This document shows positions 7,828-16,512 of a stretch of DNA of 62,474 bases, piece by piece; the first letter of the stretch is position 1, and each line of letters begins with the position of its first letter. Location of the stretch: assembly GCF_900089955.1 (NCBI RefSeq), contig NZ_FLQX01000120.1, positions 1 through 62,474 of the forward strand. The letters are read 5' to 3'. Both the position numbers and the translations under genes were made by a program. The notes below the pieces were generated by a model that made no database searches, was not told the origin of the DNA, and saw nothing but the letters and a program-made list of their open reading frames with translations. This stretch comes from Candidatus Accumulibacter aalborgensis. Its GTDB lineage: Bacteria; Pseudomonadota; Gammaproteobacteria; Burkholderiales; Rhodocyclaceae.

Positions 7828-9083
7828 TTCACCAGATACGCCTTGAGCGCCGCCGGCATGACTGCGTTGCCGCGCTGAACGGCGTTGTCGAGCGCCAGTT
7901 TGGCCGGCGTCTTGCCTGACCAGGCAGCTTCCAGTTCCTCTTCGACGATGATCCGCACCGGCTCGATCTCCGAAACCCGCAACACGCGCAGGGCAGCCGG
8001 TCCCTGCAACTGGCCGGAAGCCACCGTCAGGGCGGCGACGTCGCTTTTCAGCAGCTTGCTGCCGGCCGCAGCACGGGCGGCAGCGGTCATCGGCAGGAAG
8101 CCTTCCGCGGCGCTGACCTCGACCTGCAGTTCGGGTTTCAGCAGGAAGCTGACAAAGCTCGCCACACCCTTGTACTCGGCGGGTTTCCTGCCCGCCCCGA
8201 CCCACAGCGAAGCTCCGGCAGCCAGTGTCTGCTGCGGTGCGCCCTGCACGTCGTCGTGATACGGCAGCGCCGACACGCCGGTCTCGACCTTGCGGCTTTC
8301 ATGCAGCGTCCCGAAGAGCGCCGACGAACTGGTCAGCATGCCGCAGTCGCCAGCGGCAAAACGCCTGTCTGCCTCATCGCGGCGACCAAAATAGGTGAAG
8401 AAGCGGGCCTTTGCCCAGGTCGTCATCATCGCGGTGTGCTTGACCTGGACCAGACTGTTGAAGTTCAGCTTGCCCTTCGCGTCGGTTACCTCGGCGCCGT
8501 TCCACGCACTGAGGTTGTCGATATGCACCCAGGCTGGCCACGAGGTCGTGTAGGGGCAGGTGCTGCCGGCATCGAACAGCTTGTCCGCCGCTTTCTGCGC
8601 TTCAGCCCAGGTCTTTGGCGGCTTCTCAGGGTCGAGACCAGCCTTGCGGAAGGCTTCCTTGTTGATGTAGAGAACCGGGGTGGACAAGGCCACTGGCAGG
8701 GCAAAGAGGTTGCCCTTGGCGTCACCCAGACCGACGCGCAGTTCAGGCGCCAGTTTGCCGCCATCGAAGGGCTCTTTGGCATCCTTCATCACCTCGTAGA
8801 GCGGTTTGAACTGCGTCCGCGAGACCATGAACTTGGCCTGCTCGTCGCGCGTCACCAAGTTGAGTGTTTTCGGTCCATCGCCCTGAACGCGGCGCACAAG
8901 TTTGACTTGATAGTCCTTCTGAGCCCCATTGAAACGCTCGACCAGCTTATCGAGCCGCTCGGCGCGCTCCTCGTCGAGTTGGTGCGACAGGTCGATTTCC
9001 GTTGGCGCGGCGATCGCGGTGACAGAAATGGGGGCGGCAAGAGCAAGCGCCATCGCGGCCGGAAGAATTTTGAGTAAGCGCAT
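7824..9083 (-). CDS. ugpB: Periplasmic solute-binding protein for glycerol-3-phosphate/diesters (UgpB-like)
   Basis: A 419-residue extracellular solute-binding protein with a signal peptide (MRLLKILPAAMALALAA, cleavage near AIAAP). The fold-typical segments are present: LVERFNGAQKDYQV, an LPVALSTPVLYINKEAFRKAG hinge region, CPYTTSWPAWVHI, and ASLWVGAGRKPAEYKGV near the C-terminus. This fits UgpB, the binding protein of the glycerol-3-phosphate ABC importer. The start at 9083 has AGAGGAT upstream and gives a clean signal peptide. The membrane and ATPase components are not adjacent; only ugpQ follows, with a GTGA overlap. A TATAAT at 9121-9126 (minus strand) is well placed as a -10 box. Confidence 0.85.
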   Translation of the reverse strand: MRLLKILPAAMALALAAPISVTAIAAPTEIDLSHQLDEERAERLDKLVERFNGAQKDYQVKLVRRVQGDGPKTLNLVTRDEQAKFMVSRTQFKPLYEVMKDAKEPFDGGKLAPELRVGLGDAKGNLFALPVALSTPVLYINKEAFRKAGLDPEKPPKTWAEAQKAADKLFDAGSTCPYTTSWPAWVHIDNLSAWNGAEVTDAKGKLNFNSLVQVKHTAMMTTWAKARFFTYFGRRDEADRRFAAGDCGMLTSSSALFGTLHESRKVETGVSALPYHDDVQGAPQQTLAAGASLWVGAGRKPAEYKGVASFVSFLLKPELQVEVSAAEGFLPMTAAARAAAGSKLLKSDVAALTVASGQLQGPAALRVLRVSEIEPVRIIVEEELEAAWSGKTPAKLALDNAVQRGNAVMPAALKAYLVK

Positions 9084-9120
9084 ACCGATCCTCTGAAGTG
9101 GGGAACAAAAAAAGAGCGCC

Positions 9121-9126
9121 ATTATA
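9121..9126 (-). promoter_or_regulatory. Candidate -10 box for ugpB
   Basis: Perfect TATAAT on the minus strand, 38 bp upstream of the ugpB start, implying a leader of about 30 nt. The -35 region (TCGGGA-like at 17 bp) is poor, so an activator may be needed. Confidence 0.4.
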
Positions 9127-9213
9127 GACTCAGCAGGCGCGAATCCCGACCGCCGCCAGGTCTGCTCGCTGCTGAGACGCTTTCCGGCCTCCGGGGTGGC
9201 GCCGACGAAAGTG

Positions 9214-9219
9214 TATAAT
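9214..9219 (+). promoter_or_regulatory. Candidate -10 box for arn operon
   Basis: Perfect TATAAT on the plus strand in the divergent region between ugpB and arnT. It would give a leader of about 105 nt before the GTG at 9333. No good -35 hexamer lies 16-18 bp upstream and no PmrA-like YTTAAK repeat was found in 9084-9332. Confidence 0.35.
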
Positions 9220-9332
9220 ACCGCCCGAATGCGTGGCGCAATGCGCGTCTTCCCTCCCCTTTCCTGGCAGCCGTTCTTCCCAAATGAGACTTCACCCCGA
9301 CGACAGCAGCGGCCTGTTCCCCATCGCCGCCG

Positions 9333-11045
9333 GTGGCCAAGGCCAGTCGCCTTTTGGCGACCGCTGTTGCGTCCATCGATAAGCCAGTGAGCGGGCAAGC
9401 AAGCGGCCAGGTGAGCGGCCGTCTGATGTGGCTCCTCTGGATCGCCCTTGCGGCAGTCTGGTTCGGCACCCTTGGCCAACGTGCCTTGTTACGTCCCGAC
9501 GAGGGACGTTATGCAGAGATCCCGCGCGAAATGATCGCCACCGGCGACTGGCTGACGCCGCGCCTCAATGACCTCAAGTATTTTGAAAAGCCCGCCCTGC
9601 AGTACTGGGCAACGGCCATCGGCTTCAAGATTTTCGGCGAGAGCGAGTGGACGGCCCGGCTCTGGCCGGCTCTGACCGGCTTCCTCAGCATCGTGCTGGC
9701 TGGATGGACCGGGCAGCGCTTGTGGGGACCGCCGGCAGGCCACCTGGCGGCCGCCATTCTGGCCAGTTCACTGCTTTTCGCGGTCATGGGCCACCTCCTT
9801 ACCCTGGATATGGGTCTGTCCTTTTTTCTGCAGGTAGCGTGGACCGGGTTCCTCTTTGCCCAGCAGGAGGACAGTCGCACCGGCCGGCGCTGGATGCTGG
9901 TCGCCTGGGCAGGACTGGCACTGGCGGTATTGTCCAAGGGCATCGTGGCCCTGGTCCTGATCGGCGCAGCCCTGGTCGGCTACACCGCGCTCAACCGGGA
10001 CCTGTCGCCGTGGAAGCGGCTCTCGCCGCTGGCTGGGCTGGCGCTCTTCCTGACCATTGCCGTACCCTGGTTCGCCGCGGTTTCCCTGGCCAATCCCGAA
10101 TTCCCGCATTTCTTTTTCGTTCACGAGCACGTCGAGCGCTTCCTCACCACGGCTCATCGCCGCGACGAGCCGAGTTGGTATTTCGTCGCTGTCTACGCGC
10201 TCGGTGCCCTGCCCTGGAGCCTGCTCCTGCTGCACGCCCTGGCCCGGGCCTGGGGTCAGCGCGGCCAGCCTGGTGCGGGTACCTTCAGCCCACAGCGCTT
10301 CCTGCTGCTCTGGATACTGGGCACTTTCGCCTTTTTCAGCGTCTCCGGTTCGAAAATGGCGCCCTATCTGCTACCCATCTTCCCGGCCCTGGCGTTGCTC
10401 GGCGGACGCCATATCGCCGAGCTGTCGCGACGCACCTGGCTGCTCCACCTGGGGCTGCTGGCCGTGCTGTCTTGCGCTGCCCTGGCTTCGGTCGACCGCG
10501 TGCAGGAGCTGGCCGGCGAAGGCTATTCGCTGGCCATGCTGCAGGGCCTCGCCACCTGGCTGGCCGGCGCTGCCGGCGTCTTCCTGGCCGGCGTCCTGGC
10601 CGCGGCGGTGCTGGTGTGGTCGTACCGCCCTGCCACTGCGGTCACCGTGCTGGCCGTCGCCGGGTTGCTGAGCACGATCATTGGCCTCCAGGGCCACGAC
10701 CAACTGGCGTCCTACAATTCAGCCAGGAGCCTGGCTGCCCAGGCACTGCCCCGGATGAAGCGCGGACTGCCCTTCTACAGCGTGCTCTCTTACGAGCAGA
10801 CGCTGCCCTTCTACCTCAAGCGCACGCTGACCCAGGTCGAGAACCAGAACGAGATGCGCTTCGGTCTCGAACAGGAGCCTGAAAAATGGATTCCTGCCGT
10901 CGAGGAGTTCAAACAGCGTTGGCACGACGATCGGCAGGCTTACGCCGTGATGAAGATCGACGCATTCGAGACCCTGGTCGCCGACGGTCTGCCGATGACC
11001 GAGATCGCTCGCGACCGGCGCTACGTCATTGTGGAAAAAAACTGA
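9333..11045 (+). CDS. arnT: ArnT-type glycosyltransferase (L-Ara4N transferase to lipid A)
   Basis: A 570-residue integral membrane GT-83/PMT-type glycosyltransferase with about a dozen transmembrane helices. The conserved periplasmic loop motif RPDEGRYAEIPREM follows the first helix, and the DLKYFEKPALQYW motif comes next, both typical of ArnT. ArnT moves 4-amino-4-deoxy-L-arabinose from undecaprenyl phosphate to lipid A at the periplasmic face, lowering negative charge and polymyxin binding. The start is a GTG at 9333; the first in-frame ATG is at 9426 just before helix 1, so the N-terminus is uncertain. It is the first gene of the arn operon here, whereas in E. coli arnT follows arnBCAD. 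Confidence 0.88.
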   Translation: MAKASRLLATAVASIDKPVSGQASGQVSGRLMWLLWIALAAVWFGTLGQRALLRPDEGRYAEIPREMIATGDWLTPRLNDLKYFEKPALQYWATAIGFKIFGESEWTARLWPALTGFLSIVLAGWTGQRLWGPPAGHLAAAILASSLLFAVMGHLLTLDMGLSFFLQVAWTGFLFAQQEDSRTGRRWMLVAWAGLALAVLSKGIVALVLIGAALVGYTALNRDLSPWKRLSPLAGLALFLTIAVPWFAAVSLANPEFPHFFFVHEHVERFLTTAHRRDEPSWYFVAVYALGALPWSLLLLHALARAWGQRGQPGAGTFSPQRFLLLWILGTFAFFSVSGSKMAPYLLPIFPALALLGGRHIAELSRRTWLLHLGLLAVLSCAALASVDRVQELAGEGYSLAMLQGLATWLAGAAGVFLAGVLAAAVLVWSYRPATAVTVLAVAGLLSTIIGLQGHDQLASYNSARSLAAQALPRMKRGLPFYSVLSYEQTLPFYLKRTLTQVENQNEMRFGLEQEPEKWIPAVEEFKQRWHDDRQAYAVMKIDAFETLVADGLPMTEIARDRRYVIVEKN

Positions 11046-11046
11046 C

Positions 11047-11418
11047 ATGAGTCCTATCGCGTTCACCCTGATCCTGACCGGCGTGCTGCTCAACGCCGCA
11101 GCCCAGTTGCTGCTCAAGGCTGGTACCAATGCCATCGGCCACTTCGACTTCCAGCTCGGCAACGTCATTCCGATCGGCATGAAGATCGCCGGCCAGCCCT
11201 TCATCATCGGCGGTATGGCCTGCTACGCGGTGAGCGTGCTGATCTGGATCATGGCGCTGTCGCGCGTGCCGGTGAGCATCGCCTACCCGATGCTGTCGAT
11301 CGGTTATGTGGTCAATGCCTTCGTCGCCTACTACTGGTTCGGTGAGCCACTGATGGTGCAGAAGATGGTCGGTATCGGCGTCATCATTGTCGGTCTGGTC
11401 CTGGTAGCCAACTCATGA
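11047..11418 (+). CDS. arnE: SMR-type flippase subunit (ArnE-like)
   Basis: A 123-residue protein with four transmembrane helices of the small multidrug resistance/EamA-like fold (LNAAAQLLLKAGTNAIG, then YAVSVLIWIMALSRVPVSIAYPMLSIGYV, then VGIGVIIVGLVLV). In enterobacteria ArnE and ArnF form a heterodimer that flips undecaprenyl-phosphate-Ara4N. Only one such gene is present here, so it may act as a homodimer, or its partner lies elsewhere. The ATG is one base after the arnT stop, and the gene overlaps arnB by four bases (ATGA). Confidence 0.8.
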   Translation: MSPIAFTLILTGVLLNAAAQLLLKAGTNAIGHFDFQLGNVIPIGMKIAGQPFIIGGMACYAVSVLIWIMALSRVPVSIAYPMLSIGYVVNAFVAYYWFGEPLMVQKMVGIGVIIVGLVLVANS

Positions 11419-12551
11419 GTCGGTCTTTGAACACCCTGTTGAGCGTTCCTTTCCTCCCCTTCACCCGGCCCTCGATCGACGAGGAAACCATCGCCTCGGT
11501 GGCCGAGGTGCTGCGCTCGGGCTGGATCACCAGTGGCCCCAAGGTGCAGGCCTTCGAAGCCGCCCTCGCCGAAATCTGCGGCGGGCGCACCGTGCGCGCC
11601 TTCAACTCCGGAACTGCCGCCCTGGAAGTCGCCCTTCGGCTGGCCGGCGTCGGTCCCGGCGACGAGGTGATCACCACGCCCCTGACCTGGGTAGCCACTG
11701 CCAATGTGATCCTTGAAGTGGGCGCCAGCCCCGTTCTGGTGGACATCGACCCGACGACGCGCAACATCGACCTGAAGCGCATCGAAGCCGCCATGACCTC
11801 ACGGACGAAAGCGCTGATCCCGGTAGACCTCGCCGGCCTGCCGGTCGACCGTGACCGGCTGTACGCCATCGCCGCCCTGGGCCGGCTGCGGGTGGTCGAA
11901 GATGCGGCACAGTCCTTCGGCGCCTCCTGGAACGGCCAGGCCATAGGCAGCAGCGGCGACTTCGTCGCCTTCAGCTTCCACGCCAACAAGAACCTGACCA
12001 CCAGCGAGGGCGGCGCGCTCGTGCTGCCGGCCGACATCGACGCGGGTCTCTGCGAACGCCTGCGCCTGCAGGGAGTGCAACGCTCTCCCGATGGCGGCAT
12101 GGACGTCGACGTCCTCGGCGGCAAGTTCAACCTCACCGACGTCGCTGCCGCGATTGGCCTGGGCCAGCTCAAGCGCCGACATGAGTTCGACGCGCGGCGC
12201 CGTGCCCTGGCCGCGCGCTACTTCGAGCGACTCGACCCGGATCTCGGGCTGGAACTGCCACCGGCGGACTTTAACCATTCCAACTGGCACATGTTCCAGC
12301 CGCTGTTGCCCGCCGGCAGCGACCGTGCTGCCTTTATCGCCGCCATGAAGGAATTGGGTATCGGCATCGGCGTCCATTACCCGGCGCTGCATCTGTTCAC
12401 CCTCTACCGCCGTCTGGGCTTCACTGCCGGTCAGTTCCCGCACGCCGAAGACGTAGGTGCGAGAACCGTGACCCTGCCGCTTTTTCCCGCCATGAGCGAT
12501 GCTGATGTGGATCGCGTCTGCACCGCGCTGACCAAAGTACTCAAGCATTGA
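11415..12551 (+). CDS. arnB: UDP-Ara4O aminotransferase (ArnB)
   Basis: A 378-residue PLP-dependent DegT/DnrJ/EryC1/StrS aminotransferase that converts UDP-4-keto-arabinose to UDP-L-Ara4N using glutamate. The PLP lysine is K192 in SFHANKNLTTSEGG, matching the ArnB K188 region. Also visible are AFNSGTAALEVAL (cofactor phosphate site), DLAGLPVD, EDAAQSFGA (PLP-ring Asp) and the C-terminal HYPALHLFTLYR and LPLFPAMSD motifs. The start overlaps the arnE-like gene by ATGA, so translation is coupled. Confidence 0.92.
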   Translation: MSRSLNTLLSVPFLPFTRPSIDEETIASVAEVLRSGWITSGPKVQAFEAALAEICGGRTVRAFNSGTAALEVALRLAGVGPGDEVITTPLTWVATANVILEVGASPVLVDIDPTTRNIDLKRIEAAMTSRTKALIPVDLAGLPVDRDRLYAIAALGRLRVVEDAAQSFGASWNGQAIGSSGDFVAFSFHANKNLTTSEGGALVLPADIDAGLCERLRLQGVQRSPDGGMDVDVLGGKFNLTDVAAAIGLGQLKRRHEFDARRRALAARYFERLDPDLGLELPPADFNHSNWHMFQPLLPAGSDRAAFIAAMKELGIGIGVHYPALHLFTLYRRLGFTAGQFPHAEDVGARTVTLPLFPAMSDADVDRVCTALTKVLKH

Positions 12552-12554
12552 GCC

Positions 12555-13493
12555 ATGAACACCCCTGAAATCACCGTCGTGATTCCCGTCTACAATGAGG
12601 AAGATGGCCTGCAGGTCCTCTTCGACCGCCTCTACCCGGCCCTCGACCAACTCGGCCCGTCCTACGAAATCATCTTCGTGAACGACGGCAGCCGCGATCG
12701 TTCGGCGGCCATTTTGCGCGAACAGTACCAGAGGCGTCCCGACGTCACCCGTGCCATCCTCCTCGCCGCCAACGCCGGCCAGCACATGGCGATCATGGCT
12801 GCCTTCGAGAACGCGCGCGGCCAGATCATCGTCACCCTCGACGCCGACCTGCAGAACCCTCCGGAGGAGATCGGCAAGCTGATCAGCAAGATGCGCGAAG
12901 GCTACGACTACGTCGGCAGCATCCGCCGCCAGCGGCGCGACAACCTGTTCCGCAACTGGGCCTCGAAGGCCATGAATCGCCTGCGCGAGCGTACCACCCG
13001 CATCAGGATCACCGACCAGGGCAACATGCTGCGGGCCTACTCGCGCAGCGTGGTCAACGCCATCAATTCCTGCCGGGAGGTCAGCACCTTCATCCCGGCG
13101 CTGGCCTATACTTTCGCCCGCAACCCGACTGAGGTGGTGGTGGAACACGAAGAGCGCGCCCTCGGCGAATCGAAATACTCTCTCTACAGCCTGATCCGCC
13201 TCAACTTCGACCTGATGACCGCTTTCTCGCTCGTCCCGCTGCAATGGTTCTCCATGCTTGGCATCGTCGTCTCCATGGGCTCGGCGGCGCTGTTCGTACT
13301 GCTGATCGTCCGCCGCATCCTGCTCGGCCCCGAGGCCGAGGGTCTGTTCACCCTCTTCGCGCTGGCCTTTTTCCTCATCGGCCTGGCCCTGTTCGGCATC
13401 GGTCTGCTCGGTGAATACGTCGGCCGGGTCTACCTGCAGGTGCGCCACCGCCCGCGCTACCTGATCGAAGCTGTCCTGGAGCAGCAAGAATGA
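12555..13493 (+). CDS. arnC: Undecaprenyl-phosphate Ara4FN transferase (ArnC)
   Basis: A 312-residue GT2-family transferase that attaches the formylated sugar to undecaprenyl phosphate. The GT-A domain shows VVIPVYNEEDGL near the N-terminus, IIFVNDGSRD, LDADLQNPPEEI (DxD metal site) and a Q-G-N-M-L-R-A-Y acceptor segment. Two C-terminal transmembrane helices (about residues 232-255 and 270-295) anchor it to the inner membrane. It lies three bases after arnB and overlaps the next gene by four bases. Confidence 0.92.
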   Translation: MNTPEITVVIPVYNEEDGLQVLFDRLYPALDQLGPSYEIIFVNDGSRDRSAAILREQYQRRPDVTRAILLAANAGQHMAIMAAFENARGQIIVTLDADLQNPPEEIGKLISKMREGYDYVGSIRRQRRDNLFRNWASKAMNRLRERTTRIRITDQGNMLRAYSRSVVNAINSCREVSTFIPALAYTFARNPTEVVVEHEERALGESKYSLYSLIRLNFDLMTAFSLVPLQWFSMLGIVVSMGSAALFVLLIVRRILLGPEAEGLFTLFALAFFLIGLALFGIGLLGEYVGRVYLQVRHRPRYLIEAVLEQQE

Positions 13494-14431
13494 GCGCCGC
13501 GCCGCGAGCGGTGGTCTTCGCCTACCACAACGTCGGTGCGCGCTGCCTGCGCGTGCTGCTGGCCCACGGCGTCGATGTCGCTCTGGTGGTGAGCCACGAG
13601 GACGAGCTCAACGAGAATATCTGGTTCGAGCGCGTGGCCGCGCTGGCGCACGCCTACGACATCGCCGTCGCGACGCCCGCGGACCCAGGTACAGCCGAAT
13701 TCATCGGCCAGTTGCAGGCCCTGCGTCCTGACTTCTTCTTCTCGTTCTATTATCGCCTGATGCTCAAGCCCGCACTTCTGGCCATCCCGACGCGCGGTGC
13801 CTACAATATGCACGGTTCGCTGCTACCCAGATACCGCGGCCGGGTGCCGGTCAACTGGGCGCTGATCCACGGCGAAAAGGAAACCGGAGCCACCCTGCAC
13901 CGTATGGTGGAGAAGCCGGATGCCGGCGAGATCGTCGCCCAGCAGGCGGTACCGATCCTGCCCGACGACACGGCCAGCGAAGTCTTCAACAAGGTGACCG
14001 TGGCCGCCGAGCTGGCGCTGGACGGGGTGCTGCCGGCGCTGTTGGCTGGCCGGGCAGCACACGTGATGCCTGATCTCGCGGCGGGGAGCTATTTCGGCGG
14101 ACGCAAGCCTGAGGACGGTCGCATCGACTGGACCCAGCCAGCGACCGTGGTGCACAATCTGATTCGGGCCGTCGCCCCGCCCTACCCTGGGGCGTTCTTC
14201 GACCTCGGCCGGCACCGCATCGTCATCACCCGCAGCCTTTCCCAGCCTGGCTGGAGCGGGCCAGCCGGACAGCCGCAACTCTACACCGACCAGGCCGAGC
14301 TATTTGCCCGTTGCGCGGACGGCGGGGTAGTCAAGATTCTGTCGCTTGAACTCGACGGCGAGGCGATTGCTGCCGCCGCCTTACCCGCCCGACTGGGCCA
14401 CAATCCTCTTCCTCTGGTCTTTCCCTCATGA
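13490..14431 (+). CDS. arnA: UDP-L-Ara4N formyltransferase (separate ArnA N-terminal domain)
   Basis: A 313-residue 10-formyltetrahydrofolate-dependent formyltransferase equivalent to the N-terminal half of E. coli ArnA. The catalytic set is visible: N106 and H108 in NMHGS and D144 in KPDAGEIV (E. coli N102, H104, D140). SLLPRYRGRVPVNWAL and a C-terminal OB-like domain follow. It N-formylates UDP-L-Ara4N before transfer to the lipid carrier. In enterobacteria this domain is fused to the dehydrogenase; here the two are separate genes joined by an ATGA overlap. Its 3' part has a diverged partial copy at 17425-17496. Confidence 0.9.
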   Translation: MSAAPRAVVFAYHNVGARCLRVLLAHGVDVALVVSHEDELNENIWFERVAALAHAYDIAVATPADPGTAEFIGQLQALRPDFFFSFYYRLMLKPALLAIPTRGAYNMHGSLLPRYRGRVPVNWALIHGEKETGATLHRMVEKPDAGEIVAQQAVPILPDDTASEVFNKVTVAAELALDGVLPALLAGRAAHVMPDLAAGSYFGGRKPEDGRIDWTQPATVVHNLIRAVAPPYPGAFFDLGRHRIVITRSLSQPGWSGPAGQPQLYTDQAELFARCADGGVVKILSLELDGEAIAAAALPARLGHNPLPLVFPS

Positions 14432-15471
14432 AAAAAATTCTTGTTCTCGGCGTCAACGGCTTTATCGGCCACCACCTCTCGCAACGCATCCTCGCCCATA
14501 CCGACTGGGACGTCTACGGAATGGACATCAACAGCGAGCGGGTCGCCGACCTGATGGACCATCCGCGCTTTCATTTCTTCGAGGGCGACATTACCATCAG
14601 CAAGGAGTGGATCGAGTATCACGTCAGGAAGTGCGACGTGATCCTGCCGCTGGTGGCCATCGCCACCCCGGCCACTTACGTCAAGGAACCCCTGCGGGTC
14701 TTCGAGCTGGACTTCGAGGCCAACCTGCCGATCATCCGTCAGGCCGTCAAGTACCGGAAACGGGTCATCTTTCCCTCCACTTCCGAGGTGTACGGGATGA
14801 GCCAGGACCCGGAATTCGACGCCGAGAACTCGCCGCTGATCTACGGCCCGATCAACAAGCCGCGCTGGATCTACGCTTGCGCCAAGCAGATGATGGACCG
14901 CGTGATCCACGCCTACGGGCAGCAGGAAGGTCTGCAATACACGCTGATCCGCCCCTTCAACTGGGTCGGCCCGGGCCTGGACTCGATCCATACGCCCAAG
15001 GAAGGCTCTTCCCGCGTCATCACCCAGTTCCTTGGCCATATCGTTCGCGGCGAACCGATCAAGCTGGTCGATGGCGGTGCCCAGAAGCGTTCCTTCACCT
15101 ATGTCTCCGACGGCATCGACGCCCTGATGAAGATCATCGAGAACAAGGACGGCGTCGCCAACGGCAAGATCTACAATATCGGCAACCCGAAGAACAACTA
15201 CTCGATCCGCGAACTGGCCACCCTGATGCTCGATCTGGCCAGGGAGTACCCGGAATACGCCGACTCGGCCGCCCGGGTGACGATCGTCGAGACCACCTCC
15301 GGCGAGTACTACGGCACCGGCTACCAGGACACCCAGCACCGGGTGCCCAAGATCGACAACACGATGAACGACCTCGACTGGGAGCCGAAGGTGCCGTTCG
15401 AGGACGCTCTGCGCGCGATTTTCGAGGCCTACCGGGGCGACGTCAGCGCAGCGCGCAATCTGGTGGACTGA
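14428..15471 (+). CDS. arnA: UDP-glucuronate oxidative decarboxylase (separate ArnA C-terminal domain)
   Basis: A 347-residue extended short-chain dehydrogenase equivalent to the C-terminal half of E. coli ArnA. It oxidises and decarboxylates UDP-glucuronic acid to UDP-4-keto-arabinose with NAD+. Visible are the NAD-binding VLGVNGFIGHHLSQ at the N-terminus, FPSTSEVYGM (catalytic Ser/Glu region) and the YxxxK motif in WIYACAKQMMDR (Y149, K153). It overlaps the formyltransferase gene by four bases. A 26-bp stretch at 14865-14890 recurs exactly in the arn mosaic at 17497-17522. Confidence 0.92.
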   Translation: MKKILVLGVNGFIGHHLSQRILAHTDWDVYGMDINSERVADLMDHPRFHFFEGDITISKEWIEYHVRKCDVILPLVAIATPATYVKEPLRVFELDFEANLPIIRQAVKYRKRVIFPSTSEVYGMSQDPEFDAENSPLIYGPINKPRWIYACAKQMMDRVIHAYGQQEGLQYTLIRPFNWVGPGLDSIHTPKEGSSRVITQFLGHIVRGEPIKLVDGGAQKRSFTYVSDGIDALMKIIENKDGVANGKIYNIGNPKNNYSIRELATLMLDLAREYPEYADSAARVTIVETTSGEYYGTGYQDTQHRVPKIDNTMNDLDWEPKVPFEDALRAIFEAYRGDVSAARNLVD

Positions 15472-15484
15472 GGCCTCGCGACTG

Positions 15485-16408
15485 ATGCGCCAACTGGTCC
15501 TCAAGGTCGACGTCGACACTTACCGCGGCACTCTGATCGGCGTGCCGCGCCTGGTGGATCTATTCCGCCGCCATGGCGCCGACGCGACATTCCTGTTCTC
15601 GCTGGGCCCCGACCACACCGGCCGCGCCATCAAGCGCGTCTTCCGCCCCGGTTTCCTGAGCAAAGTGTCGCGAACCTCGGTGCTTGCACACTACGGCTTG
15701 AAAACGCTGCTGTACGGCACCTTGTTACCAGGCCCGGACATCGGCCGCCGCTGCGCCGACGTCCTTCGCGGCGTCCGCGATGCCGGCTTCGAAACCGGCA
15801 TTCACTGCTGGGACCACATCGCCTGGCAGGACGGCGTGCGCGGCGCCGAAATGGCGTGGACCGAGCGCCAGGTGCTCCTGGCCGGCGAACGCTACGCCGA
15901 GATCTTCAAGACCGCCGCGACGGTCCATGGTGCCGCTGGCTGGCAGATGAACGCGCACGCTTTGCGCCTGACACAGCAACAGGGTTTCAGCCACTCCTCC
16001 GACTGCCGCGGCAGCCGACCCTTCATCCCGGTGTGGAACGCCGAAGTGGTGAACTGCCCGCAACTGCCCACTACCCTGCCAACCCTTGACGAACTCATCG
16101 GTGTCGATGGCGTCGACGAGGGCACGGTGCACGAAAGCCTGCTCGCCCTGACCCGGCAAGCGCCTGTCACCGGCCATGTATTCACCCTGCACGCCGAGCT
16201 GGAGGGAATCAAGCTGGCACCGGTACTGGAAAAGCTGCTCCTCGGATGGCGGCAGCAAGGTTATACCTTGGTCAGTTTGCGCGCGCTGCGCGCGCGCCTT
16301 AACCCGAACACGCTGCCGCGTCACGAAGTCCTCTGGGGCACCGTTCCCGGCCGCTCCGGCGAACTGCTGGTGCAGGGGCCGGAATTCCTGGTCGCTGTCG
16401 CCGATTGA
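15485..16408 (+). CDS. arnD: 4-deoxy-4-formamido-L-arabinose-phosphoundecaprenol deformylase (ArnD)
   Basis: A 307-residue polysaccharide-deacetylase-fold enzyme that removes the formyl group from undecaprenyl-phosphate-Ara4FN, making the sugar ready for flipping and ArnT. Metal and catalytic motifs are LKVDVDTYRG at the N-terminus and GIHCWDHIAWQD (metal-binding His pair). HGAAGWQMN and VFTLHAELEG complete the fold. It is the last gene of the operon, 13 bp after the dehydrogenase. A diverged piece of its 5' region is present at 17523-17583. I saw no clear terminator in the 104 bp before the convergent PEP-CTERM gene. Confidence 0.92.
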   Translation: MRQLVLKVDVDTYRGTLIGVPRLVDLFRRHGADATFLFSLGPDHTGRAIKRVFRPGFLSKVSRTSVLAHYGLKTLLYGTLLPGPDIGRRCADVLRGVRDAGFETGIHCWDHIAWQDGVRGAEMAWTERQVLLAGERYAEIFKTAATVHGAAGWQMNAHALRLTQQQGFSHSSDCRGSRPFIPVWNAEVVNCPQLPTTLPTLDELIGVDGVDEGTVHESLLALTRQAPVTGHVFTLHAELEGIKLAPVLEKLLLGWRQQGYTLVSLRALRARLNPNTLPRHEVLWGTVPGRSGELLVQGPEFLVAVAD

Positions 16409-16512
16409 AAGCGCGCTGCCCTGCTGCTGGTGTTCAGTTCGACAGCGCGAACCTGCCCATCAACGAAACAGAGGCCAGGGAGGCCGGGTTCCTGCGGGTG
16501 CGTTTGGCCCGA

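Noticed and set aside
9084-9332. Search for a PmrA-like box before the arn operon
   Set aside because: No YTTAAK-type hexamer pair is present in this interval, so PmrA control of arn is not supported by sequence here.
11799-13487. 562-residue minus-strand open frame
   Set aside because: Antisense shadow of arnB and arnC, whose domains and ATGA coupling are clear; the shadow has no known domain.
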